DNA from: Paulownia fortunei
Lineage: Eukaryota > Streptophyta > Magnoliopsida > Lamiales > Paulowniaceae
Assembly: GCA_019321725.1 (NCBI GenBank)
Contig: CM033119.1
Span: 19,096,556 to 19,160,555 of the forward strand
DNA length: 64,000 nucleotides
Direction of reading: 5' to 3'
Shown here: one piece after another, positions 23,311-34,275 of the stretch
How positions within the stretch are numbered: position 1 is the stretch's first letter
How the letters are laid out: every line of letters begins with the position of its first letter
The notes under the pieces: model-generated
Seen by the model: only the letters and a program-made list of their open reading frames with translations
The model's database searches: none
Told to the model about the DNA's origin: nothing
Position numbers and translations under genes: made by a program

Positions 23311-26300
23311 CTACTCCTTAGACTCACCAAGCTCAATATCCTTAACAGGAGCTGTTTCCATTCCCTCTTTCAGTAATCTAATTTCCTCTTCCGTTAAGCT
23401 GTTCTTTGCATGGGGTGTTATCTTGGTAAGTGCATGCTTTTCGACTTCCACAGCCCAACTATAAATTACCATGCCAATTACTGCAACAAACATCCCCAGG
23501 ATGTTCTTAAAAGTCAGCTCAGAATCAAATAGCAGCCACCCCAGTGTCAGCACGCATACTGTTTTCATGTGGCCTAAAACTTGGAAGGAAACAGCTGAAA
23601 AGCGTCCAATGCAAAGGTACTGGCTCACATTGCAGAACACAGCTAGAGAACATGAAAGGACTATAAATAACTGCAGATATTGCAACCTCATGTTAGATGT
23701 TTAGAAAACTACTAATTAAAGTAATGATTACAGCTACATAATGCTGTAAAAATAATAATAGCAGATATAACTAAATGAATGCTTACCATGGCTCCAGAAG
23801 TAAACTTGTAGTCTAAAATTAAGTTTCCAGAAAGATAGTAGTCAATTATAGGACCCAGCACAAGGAGAGAGCCAGCTTGAATTGGAGCTGTTTTACTCAA
23901 TAATTCGAATGATCCAATAGAATACTTCTTCTGCAAGGAGCCTATTGACTGCACCCAAAAGAATATCATCCAATCATGACTGCAGCATATATGCACGAGA
24001 AGAAAACATTGTGCAAGAAAGTTAATTTTTTTTTTAATTTGTTATATTTTTGCAGCAAGGTCTTTTTTTTTTTTTTTTTTGGGTGGGGTGGTGGTGGTGT
24101 TGGGGTTGGTGGGGGGGAGATGATGGGTGGAGAAGGTGAATAAAAGACCTGTTTGGTCTTAAGTGAACACGGTGTGTAAAATATAGTTCAATTATGAAGA
24201 AGTGCCTAGTAAGGCACTTTTAAAGTGATATCTGTGCTGAATTGGGATGAGATAAAGACTTAAGGAATAGCTAATGGGCAAAAGTTGGGTCATGTAGCAG
24301 AAATACCAAAAACAATACAATTTTCAGGCCTCATACCAACTGGACAGTTCTGATATGCTGTGTCCTGCATTTGTCTTTTTAGAAATTTAATGTGCATATC
24401 TAACAAAAGCTAATGCACTATGATTTTCCGAGCTTAAGCGAATAGAAAAGAGTAGAGTGAGGGGGAAGTCACTAGCCATCTGTGGGCAATTATACAACTT
24501 CTCCCTGATTTATTTAAACCTACATTCCAAATATCAACCTTAATATCATTTTAGACAGGGAACCACCACAGAGAAAAGTAAATAATATATGCATGTGCTA
24601 TCCAATGCAACTTCTTAGGCCAGTAAAGACAAATCAAAACCCAGTATATTGTTCTGCGCTAAGGTATGGAGAAAGCAATAATAACAGAAGTAAGAAATTT
24701 GTCTTTAACATCCTGCTGATCTCTGGTGTATAAATAGTCAACTATTCTACAGAAATTCCAATTAGACCCCAACTGTGTAAGATTTCTTAAGTGATTTCAT
24801 TGCAGAAGAAACTTTTTCTAAAAAGGACAAACATTTGTTACCAAATCCCAAAATTTAACAGTCCTTCAACAAGACTTTGAAACCATTTCAAAGTCAGAAC
24901 ACATCATAGACTACCTAGAAGTTGTAGACCAAATTCACACCATTGCATTCCATTGTTATCTTTGTAAATACAAATTTGTTAATTGGCATCAAAGAAACTG
25001 GTAAATTCTATTGTATTGACATATAATAACGAAATTTACTCACAATTTGTTGTAAAGAAGTTGAAAAAACTGCTACACAAGCACATAGAAAACCTTTCGC
25101 ATTCACTTTGACATCTGTCACAGTGCAAACACCCACACCTATAACCACAACCACAACGGACATTTTAACTTCATTTGTGTACTGCTTACTATGAAGGATC
25201 CATTCCATAACACAGACCACTGGAATCATGCTCAATTTTGAGATCTGCACCAAATATTCAACAGACAATTAGCTGAATCCAGAAAATAGAAATTTGCATA
25301 GCAACATGAAAAAGAAATTAAACCAGTGTTATGAATGGATATCTTAAAGGAATTGTACAAAGTTTAAAAAGATAAAACTCTAAGTTTTGTTTAGTATTTC
25401 AATCCATTTGGCTGGAACAGCACATCCCTCTAAATATCCCCAAAACAATTCTTAACCAATCAATGTTCTACAAAGGTATAATGCATGCATATCCATTTAC
25501 AGGCAAACCAATCTGATTGAGTGGTTGAAGTATTGTCATGTACCTTATGAGAAAGAAATTCAATAGATCTAATAACCCCTCATATTAGAAAATCACATAT
25601 CAATTTTATTTCCTACCAAGGAACTCTCTATACTACAATAGTTGCATTGTTTGAGTATACTTCACTTTTAAGCAGATGAATTTATAAGATGACGAATTAA
25701 AAATTGTGAAAGGGATGCTGGCTTGAAGTGGTCACAGACGAAAGACTCAAGATTGGATTCATTTAGCTGATATTAGATACAGAAATAGGTAAGTAGAATG
25801 AAACTTTTTAATGTAAATCATTAGCTGTAGGTGCTCAGCTAAACAACCATTTTAGCGCACCACACATGCACACTAGAGTAAAGATATTTTACATCAATTG
25901 GGACACATGATAAGAGAACAAAGGATATTTGGAAGCCCTATAATCAGGAAAAGATTCTTCAAATTGTATGAATCAGACAAGTAAAGATTCAATCTATTCT
26001 AACAAGAATCAAGAGATTTCAAAAGAATTGCTCATAAGCTACTTCATTAAGGTACAATAGCATATAGAAAATCAGTTCTGCTAACAAGTCACTGATAGGT
26101 GCTTTTGATAATATTCCTCCATGAATCTCTTGATGGAAAAGTTAACATGCCGAGCCAAGAACAAAAAAAGAAAAAACAACAACACGAGTTTATCGGGAAG
26201 TCTTCTGGAAACCTACGTTTAGCAGCTTTACTGAATGTGCTTCAACGAAATCCTAGAGATCTAATAGGCTAGTCCTTTAAAGCAAAGAGCTTTAAGCAAT

Positions 26301-29300
26301 TTACAAATTTTTTGAGACGCACAACGATTCAAAGTCATTGTAAATCCACCTTTTCTATGCAATTAGGTAAGCTCTCTTGCAGATGGATGCGGAGGGTGTA
26401 TTATAAATCAGTTTGGCATTTCTACGTGATAGTAACAATGTCAGTGCTTGCTTCTACTTCTGTTTTTCCCTTGATAAATTCTTCAGTAAAACTTTTAACT
26501 TCTGAAAGAACAAGAATTGAGCTTAATCGCAATAATTTAAGCACATAAAAGAGACGGTTTTTAGAGATTAGATGCAAATATTTTCCATAAACCCCTTGTA
26601 TGAAAACGGAAATTCCTACTTAATTTTACACATCACATTACAGCTCTCAGCTTACTTTCCCATCATCTAAGTAAATAAACCATCCTCTCCTCATTCACTT
26701 AAGTCTGAAAAGGACTGAGTTGATCTCATACAATTCCTGTTCATTGCTTCTGAAGACCTCATACTTTTCCCACATGCGTGCATGTGGTTTTAGGTGGAAA
26801 GACTCACACAAAATTGAATTAAACAAATGGAAACCAATATACAGTTTAAAAGTTTCCTACCACTAGAATACAAGAATTTAAGGAAATAAGTCTTTTGTTG
26901 AGTTTTGTGAGCAAATCAGCTAGCTGACCATTGGTGGGAGACATATGGAGTACAAATCAGTCTCTGCTATCCAACTTGTCCTTTATAAAGTGCCTGTAAA
27001 CTTCAATGTGTTTAGTTCTGTCGTGCTGAAGAGGGTTGTGAGCGATATTGATGGCAGACTTTAAAAAAAAAAAAAAAGCCTCATAAGTTCCCCCAAAATT
27101 ATCTTGAGCCATAATAGCTTGCACATTCCTTGAGCCATTGCTTTGAACTCTGCCTCTGCACTTGATCGACCTACCACATTTTGCTTTTTGCTTCTCCAAG
27201 AAACATGCAATAGCCTGTAGTGGACCTCCTATCAATGGGTGACCCCGCATAATCTACATATGCTTCTAAAGTCAATAAAGAGGTTCTTCTGAAGAGAATT
27301 CTTTTACCAGGATTAGCCTTTAGATACTGTAGTATCCTATAAACAGCCTGAAGGTGAATCTCTTGGACTATGCATAAATTGGCTGACCATGCTCATAGTA
27401 TAAGTGATATCTAATCTGGTATGAGCCATATATAAAGCTTCTATACCAATCTCTCGTTACAAGTGGGTCTTCATTAGCCTCTCCGAGTTTGTGATTCAAG
27501 TCAACTGGTGTGGAAATAATTATGCCTTCCTTGGAATGGGTGACTTCAATTCAACCTCCCAAGTTCTTCTTTCACTAGGCATCTTTTTATGGCTTCCTTC
27601 TCCTTCTCATTGTTCTCTGTCACAACTATGTAGAGATATACTAAAAGAGCCGTGACTCCCCTTGAATCCTAGTGATTTATAAAGAGCGTATGATCTCCTT
27701 AACTCTACTGGTATCCATTATCTAGCAATACATTGGCAAACCTTCCAAACCATGCCCTCATTGATTGTTTGTGAGACCATACTCTGCTTTTCTCAATTTG
27801 CAAACTTTATTTCCTCTCTAATCTAGCTTGAAGCGTGGAGGAACGTCTATATCTAACTCTTATTCTAAGTTGCCGTGCAAAAAAGCATTTTTTACATCAA
27901 ACTGCTCTAAACACTAACCAAAGCTAGCTACTAATGACAACAAAATCCTCAAAGTTTTAATCTTCGCCACAGTAGCAAATGTATCCTAGTAGTCAATTCC
28001 CATCCCATAAGTCTGCTTATATCCCTTCGCACTTTGTATCTCTCCAAAGAACCATCTGACTTGTATTTTATTGTAAATATCCACTTAAATCCCATAGATT
28101 TTTTCCATGATGGTAAGTATTCTTACGTTCAGTTCTTCTCTCATACCATTTTTCCAGTTCTCATCAGATAATGTCTTAGATAAAGCATGAGGAATATCAA
28201 TATTGTTTAGGCTAACCAAAGGGTACTGGGGTGTTTAGTGCATTCTCTTGTGGCTTTCCTAAAGGCAATAGGAAGGTCAAGGCCATTTATATATAATTTA
28301 TCAGGAGTTGAGTCGTGAACTTGCACAGGATTGGATTCCAAGTCTTTTTGTCTTAAATAAACCTGCATAAATCGCATAAAATTCTGTATCACAGGTGGCA
28401 AAGGACTTGACATGGGAGACATCAAAGTTGGCGTGAGAGAAGACGGTTCAGCAGCAGGTACAAAAGACTCATTGGAGCAGGTACAAAAGACTCATCGGCT
28501 TAGGGACACAAGATACAAAAAGATGATGATCAGACTCCAAAGAAGGGTGAGGAACGAAAAAAAGCAAGTCGAGCAAAAGCAGATCTCTATCCTCATCTTC
28601 AAGTAAATTCTCCTCTTGATAATAAGGTTGAGAAAAGTATGATTTTCATTCCTCAAAGGTGACATCGATGGAGACAAAAAAAAAATTATTTGCTAGTGGA
28701 TGATAACACTTATAACCCTTTTGGTTGGCGAGTAGCCCACGAGCATACACTTGACAGTTCTTTGATTTGACTTCCCTCTATTATGGCTATGGTCCTATGG
28801 ATATGGACAAAGCCTGTACAAAATTCTAAGAATAAGATTATTTGTGACCCTTAGATTAGGATAAACTTGAGAAAACGTCTCCATTTGTGATTTAAATCCT
28901 AGAACTTTGGAAGGGAAATAGTTGAATATCTATGAGGTTGTAAGCACAACTTCCCCCAATAGATTTTTGACACATTTTGATAAAAAAGAAATGCTCGAGT
29001 TGTAGCAAGTAAATGGCCATTTTTTCTCTCTGCCACTCTATTTTACTGCAGAGTGTTGACACAACAGGACTCATGGATAATACCTTTTTTTTTATAATAT
29101 GGAGACAATACCTAATTGAAATCATCCAAAAGCTTTATCTAATTTAAATCTTTTTATTTTGACACGTAACTAATTTTGACTCATGTTATGGAAATATGGA
29201 AGAACATTGCTTATATCAATTTTGGATTTAAGAAGAAAGATCAAAGAGATACAAGTACAATCATCGATAAAAGAGACAAACCAACGAGAAATAGAGATAT

Positions 29301-32300
29301 TTGGGATAGTAGAAGGTCCCCATATATCACTATGGATCAAGTAAAAAAACATAGAACTTTTCTTAGTGCTAATTAGGAAGGAAACACGCTTGTGTTTTAC
29401 AAATTCACACACATCACAATGAAAATGTTCATGACAAATTCCTTTATATAAGGAAATATAGTTTTTAAAATCCCAAAATATGGATGCCTTAGTCTAAAAT
29501 GATGAAGCCAAATAATTTCTTTATTTGATTATGATAGAAATAATAGATATAAATAATTCTTGACCCTATTTTGAATTGCATAAATCTTTTAAGATAATAG
29601 AGCCCATTCTCCTCCATAACAAGTCTAATCTACTTGCACGAATCTTGGCTTTGAAATACATAGAGAGAGAGGGGAAGAAAAGAACATTATAGCTCATATC
29701 TTGAGTAGTTTTTTTAAGGACACTAAATTGGTAAAAAAAAATTGGGTACATAGACATTTTTAGTGTAGGATGTGGGTTAATATGAACATTGCCTAGACCT
29801 GCTACAGACGAGGGATCCATCAACTAGAGCTATTTTTCCATTGCTTTGACAAGAAGTGTAGGTGTAAAATTCAGTGAGCAGTGAGTCATATGATTTATGG
29901 CTCTTGAATCAATAACCCATAAATTGCTAATAGGTTCATCCGAGACATTTAATCCTTTGAGAAACATAAAACTTACCTCATAGTGCAAGAGAGCATGTGC
30001 CAATAGGCTTTTCCAGTGCTCCCAAAAGTCCTCTTAACTTCTCAATTTCCCCCTTGTTGAACGCACTCTAATCTTAACGCTTCTCTTGGTTTGTTTGGTT
30101 TGAGTAAGGGTGCCTTGACCTTGATTTCTCTGTTGTCCTCCACTGGTTGCCCCACTCCTTGCTCAATGGTTTGTCGTTCAGTTTTCAGCACTTGTCCCTT
30201 GTATGCCTCAACTTTTTGCGGTAGGAACGCAAGAGATCATCTTTAGGGTCCTTATTGTATCGACCCAAATTATCCTAGTTTGAGGACCATGATAAGTTTG
30301 CATTCCCACCCGTCGTTGAATGCGAGACAACCTCCTCGAATTATGTAATGGTGTTTGGCGTTGTGGTCTCAGACATATTTGATTGCATTTATGAATTCAT
30401 AAATCCCAAAGAAAATAATTTTTTGGGGATGAAGTCTAGCAACAAATCACTAACAATAAAGGTTGGAAAGAAGAAGCAGAATTTGGAAATATAAAGCAGT
30501 GATAAACTGCTCCATTTTACAATCAAGGAGCATCTATTAGGCGCTTGGAGGTTCAAATGGGTCAGATTGCTAACATGCTCAACACTACTCTTTCAATTCA
30601 GAATTAAGGAGAATCTACTAGAAACTTGCAGGTTCAAATAGGTCAGATTGCTAACATGCTCAACACATGACCTTAAGGTTCCTTGCCAAGCAACACTATT
30701 ATTCGAGTAGAAAACAAGAGTGTTTTCAGATTAGCATGAAGGCTGTAAAAGATTCAGAAACCCCAGCAATGAATGCTGGATAATACACTCAAAAGGCTGG
30801 CTCTGGTACTATGTAGTTTTTGGTGGAAAGACTCGCACAAAATTGTTATAATCAAATGGAAGCCAATGTGCAGCTTATATATGATTTACAAGGAGCTAAA
30901 CTAGGGGAAAAGGGGAAATAAAAAAAAAAAATCATATATCAGTGAGATTTCCAATTATAACCCCATGATTTAAAGGAAAAACAACAATATATACAAGTTC
31001 CTACTATAGAAGACAAAAATTTAAAAATAAATCTTCATTTTTCCAATGAGCTTGCCACTTTATTCTAACATCTGAAATGTAATCAAGTTTTCATCCATCA
31101 TGCTACCAAGATTATGGTTTAGTTCTAAGTCTTCTGTTTTTTTTGTTTATTTATTTATTTATTTATTTATTTTATTTTATTTTTGGGGGGTTGGGGGGGG
31201 GGGGGGGGGTGTTAACGGTTTAGTTCTTAGTCAACCAATGTTCTGGATCAACGGTTGAAGACTGTTAACAGAAGTTATGGAAGGAATGTAAAAATTATAT
31301 ATGCTCTATCCATATATTGGAAACACCGATTCAACTGCCAAGAGACAAACAATGGATATCAGATTTTATGGTTCAAAAGAATGAAGATTGGTTTCCTTTT
31401 CACATAGTTACACATGAAATTGAAACAGATTTCAAAGTTCAAAAAAATACGAAAACATTCCATAACTAGACTACAAGAATATATGGGCAGATGACACTTA
31501 AGAGCAACATTTTGAAAACTGTCATGTACCTAGTACAGAAACATATAAGTGGAGCATACTAAATCATACTTGGTAAAATCCGACCGAGTTTAGCATGAGG
31601 CTGAAATTCATCCCTGTAATAGACATATTTGCGACAATTGAGAACCAGAGAAGTTCCCAAAAAGGAATGTGCTTTGACGCAGAAAAGCCTGTAGCATTTG
31701 AAATCATGCCAACAAGTGCGGTAACAGCAAAATGGAAACCAGTCAATGTTGTGGCTGCAGGGATCAAAACATGAAGTAAATATAAAGGTTGTAAAGTTGT
31801 CTCTACACTTGGAAGAGTTGCAATTAGTTAAACATAGACCAGACAGTTGGATAAGTGACATGATGACAATTAATTAATAATTGAGATTGAGAAGATATTC
31901 ATGACCAATGCTATCACAACGCAACAAATTCCTGCAAAATGAAGACCTATTAGAGTTTGTGGTTTTGAAGTTGGCATAAGCTCCATTTGACCAAAATGCA
32001 CCCAATGCTATATCAGTGAGCTTCACCAAAAGAATAAAGTTCCAGTTCTCGAGAGAAGAAGTTAACAAACATCTTGAGATCCATTAGTAATAGGTAAATA
32101 ATCAACAACTAGTGCCCAAAGTAACAAACGTGAAATGTGTCAACCTCAAAATAAATAAATCAGCATGCAACAAAGGTTAAGAAGAATTAGAGAAATGAAA
32201 AAAACAAAAACATGAAGAAATTGGACAAATTCGAGAGGGCTTAAATCCAAGAAGACGCGCACCATTCAAACGGACAATATCACAGAGAGAGAGAGAGAGA

Positions 32301-32441
32301 GAGCGACTAACCAAAGCCGAAAGCATATCCGTTGGCGGACATGAGTTGCTTATTTGCCATTATGATTCCAACAGAACTGATGACATTCATAGCCCACGCA
32401 CCGACATCCGACACCGCTGATGATTTCTTCTCTCCCTCCAT
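23311..32441 (-). CDS. URGT: UDP-rhamnose/UDP-galactose transporter (Golgi)
   Basis: Five minus-strand exons: 32312-32441, 31570-31754, 25044-25244, 23787-23948, 23311-23670 (stop 23311-23313). All have GT/AG borders and phases that join, giving 345 residues, the usual length for this family. The protein begins MEGEKKSSAVSDVGAWAMNV and contains family blocks ATTLTGFHFA, SKHIPFWELLWFS, IGVGVCTVTDVKVNAKGF, SIGSLQKKYSIGSFELLSK and QVLGHMKTVCVLTLGWLLFD. It ends in an acidic cytosolic tail (ELGESKE). Known URGTs are multi-span TPT/EamA-type antiporters of the Golgi membrane that bring in UDP-Rha or UDP-Gal in exchange for UMP for pectin (rhamnogalacturonan-I) synthesis; substrate here is inferred from similarity. 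The initiator ATG is well supported because the conserved N terminus follows it at once. Intron 2 (6.3 kb) carries a copia element. The gene looks intact. Paralogue number is not assigned. Confidence 0.95.
24060..24125 (+). repeat. Poly-T followed by G-rich low-complexity run (URGT intron 3)
   Basis: A T run of about 18 is followed by GGGTGGGG, (GTG)n and a run of seven G. Several G tracts lie close together and could form a quadruplex on the plus strand. Confidence 0.8.
24126..25043 (-). other. URGT intron 3 remainder
   Basis: Intronic sequence between exons 3 and 4 with no recognised feature. Confidence 0.7.
25245..26782 (-). other. URGT intron 2 between exon 3 and the copia element
   Basis: AT-rich intronic sequence with no recognisable coding or RNA feature. 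Confidence 0.65.
26900..27250 (-). pseudogene. Copia RNase H fragment
   Basis: Minus-strand reading contains the [20 protein letters not shown] segment of copia RNase H, then LDSRD and a QLADLLTK-like end just before the left LTR. A poly-A/T run near 27064-27077 interrupts the frame. Confidence 0.85.
29170..29830 (-). pseudogene. Copia GAG-pre-integrase and integrase fragment
   Basis: Minus-strand pieces include [32 protein letters not shown] and WFVSFIDDCTC, the integrase N-terminal half. The pre-integrase part reads from about 29820. Frames are broken. Confidence 0.8.
30521..30720 (+). pseudogene. Ty3/gypsy gag fragment inside the copia leader, opposite strand
   Basis: The plus strand reads NQGASIRRLEVQMGQIANML and, after a stop, a second copy ESTRNLQVQIGQIANMLNT followed by GSLPSNT. 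This is the SIRNLE..QIGQ..(PQG)SLPSNT region of plant gypsy gag proteins. The two copies form an 81-bp tandem repeat (30521 and 30602). It lies between the copia primer site and gag start and runs against the copia direction. Confidence 0.75.
31141..31211 (+). repeat. (TTTA)n followed by a long poly-G run
   Basis: TTTA-type repeats pass into GGGGGG TT and then a G run of about 17 bases. It is within URGT intron 2, next to the copia element. Confidence 0.9.
32284..32303 (+). repeat. (GA)n microsatellite in URGT intron 1
   Basis: About ten GA units just inside intron 1, close to the donor of exon 1. Confidence 0.85.
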
Positions 32442-32450
32442 TTCTGATTT

Positions 32451-32485
32451 CTCTTTCTCTCTCTCTCTCTCTGTCTCTCTCTCTC

Positions 32486-32555
<70 letters not shown>
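32451..32555 (+). repeat. (CT)n-(CA)n compound microsatellite in the URGT 5' UTR
   Basis: About 80 bases of CT units with a few G interruptions followed by about 20 bases of CA units. It begins 10 bases upstream of the start codon on the minus strand, so the transcript would carry (TG)n(AG)n in its leader. Pyrimidine repeats are common in plant leaders. Confidence 0.92.
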
Positions 32556-34275
32556 TACCTTCCTCTACTGTCACTTCACTGTGAGTAGTAGAATTGCAAA
32601 CAAGCGATTAGCCACTTGCTGATTATCAAATCAAACTAGTAGAAAAAGTGAGTAGATCCGCTACTCGCAAAGAAAGGAGGAGAGCGGAAAGAATGAGGTG
32701 TTCGGCTAGATCTTACATCGATGAATATGTTTGTTTATTCTGTGTCACCCAAGACAACCGATTCCCAAAATTTATTGTGAGCGAGAGAGAGGGCGAATAC
32801 GACGACGAAGACAACCGATACTGATGATGAAAGATTCAGAAGCAACGTTGCAATTGCTTGCTCCCTTTTTATTTTTTAAGCAATTTTAAGACAAAATAAA
32901 TAAAATAAATAAAATATTAGAAATCACAACTTTTCCTTTTTACTTGTTTGTCCTGTGGACGCAGAGGGACTGGGGCATGTGGGTGTTGCGTATATATGTG
33001 TTGCTGTGTATACGAATGAATGCGAAGAGAGGTAGAGCAGATCTGATTTATTCTGGGGAGAAGAGAATGAATGAGATGCTTGAGATTTACATTACTGGTA
33101 TTACACGAAAAAGTGAAAACAAGGCTCGACGATTCATGTTCCACGCTTTTGCTCCCCCCTATCCGCCTTAATTTAGTTAACCTTTTTACGCAGTCCGAAT
33201 TGCCTTGCCAATTGCCTCCAAAATATTTTACGGACATCTACTCACCACTTTGTCTGCAAGTAAATCTCAACCTCATTCAATGATTCATGGATGAGATAGT
33301 GCCCTTGCAATATTATGAAACTATGAGTTGCCAATACTCTGACTGCCCTAAACAATAATGTTGTTTAAAATTTCCAAATGGACACATCTTATTCTGAAAC
33401 ATTATGGAAAAGTTCACACAGATTCTAGCGCGGCCAGAGTCCTAGCTTGTTCCTCTCTCCCCATGTTCAAATAACTCACAAATTATTCCATTATTTGCCA
33501 CCTTGTAAGATGGAAAAGTCCACACATATTCCTCTTACTTGATACAACATTATGGAAAAGTTCACACAAATTCTACCGCGGCCAGAGTTCTCCCCATGTT
33601 CAAATAACTCAAAAATTATTCCATTATTTGCCACCTTGTAAGAATATCTTACTTGATACATAGTTGTCTCATAGCTCAAAGATTATCCAAATAGACAAAT
33701 ATTACGCCTGCCACCTTGCAAGAGTCACTCAGTTTATGGCCAATGGGCCTGTAAGAGTTATACTCCTTATGAACTGATGTGCCCACTAGTGCATGTCAAC
33801 TCTCCAACACCATGCAAGTTGCAATGCTAGTGCTTGTGCGTGTAAAGAACTCCTTATCACTCTCCAACTCCATGCAAGTTATGATGTTAGTGTTGCTCTA
33901 ACGAGGGTCCCATAACAAAGCTGCTTTTAATGTATGATTAATTGCGTCAATGTATAGTACTCCATCTATGAATTCGTTCTCTCTTGCCTGACTTTTGGTA
34001 TGTTTTCCATATGAAAAATACAGAACATTACTTTTGCCGTCATAAAAAGTTAATATAGACAAGGCTATTCATACTTTATATATATAGAGTATAGATGATA
34101 ACATTTAAAGTTCTCAGCATTTAGATGTTATATGACCAAATCTCAATAATCTGGACAAAAAATCCATACAAGCATTACATACATTAATTCAAACGAAGAA
34201 AAACATATATGTCGTATTTCTCAATCAGACATACAGACGACTGAGAGATCACCAAACAACTTCTGCCCAAAGCTT
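32556..34275. other. Intergenic region between URGT and RAD52-like genes
   Basis: The left part (to about 32840) is probably the URGT leader and promoter, because it is the part that recurs at 36711-37160. A roughly 100-base segment (ATTATGGAAAAGTTCACACA through GCGGCCAGAG to TTTGCCACCTTGTAAGA) occurs at 33400-33510 and again at 33549-33643, with a partial third start at 33511. No further gene was recognised. The right end must contain the 3' UTR of the RAD52-like gene. Confidence 0.6.
33400..33643. repeat. Local tandem duplication, about 100-130 bp
   Basis: Two copies of the same block, at 33400-33510 and 33549-33643, differ by small deletions (the TCCTAGCTTGTTCCTC segment is only in the first). 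A shorter third start lies between them. Confidence 0.8.

Larger units (their letters stand above)
26783..31045 (-). mobile_element. Ty1/copia element in URGT intron 2 (same strand as the gene)
   Basis: LTR-like ends at about 26783-26890 and 30812-31040 share GGTGGAAAGACTC, CACAAAATTG and TTCCTAC-type blocks. Beside the right LTR is a tRNA-Met-type primer site (minus strand, about 30796-30811, close to TGGTACCAGAGC). The gag start ATGTCTGAGACCAC reads leftwards from about 30374. Integrase pieces lie at 29170-29412, where [11 protein letters not shown] is visible. RT traces are at 27300-28400 and RNase H at 26900-27250. Many stops and frame breaks mean it is dead. The two ends differ by an internal gap of roughly 90 bases. 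Right boundary and target duplication are not resolved. Confidence 0.85.

Noticed and set aside
32307..32622. Open frames giving Arg-Glu or Leu-Ser dipeptide repeats
   Set aside because: They are translations of the (CT)n(CA)n microsatellite over the URGT leader; only the frame starting at 32441 on the minus strand is a real coding exon.
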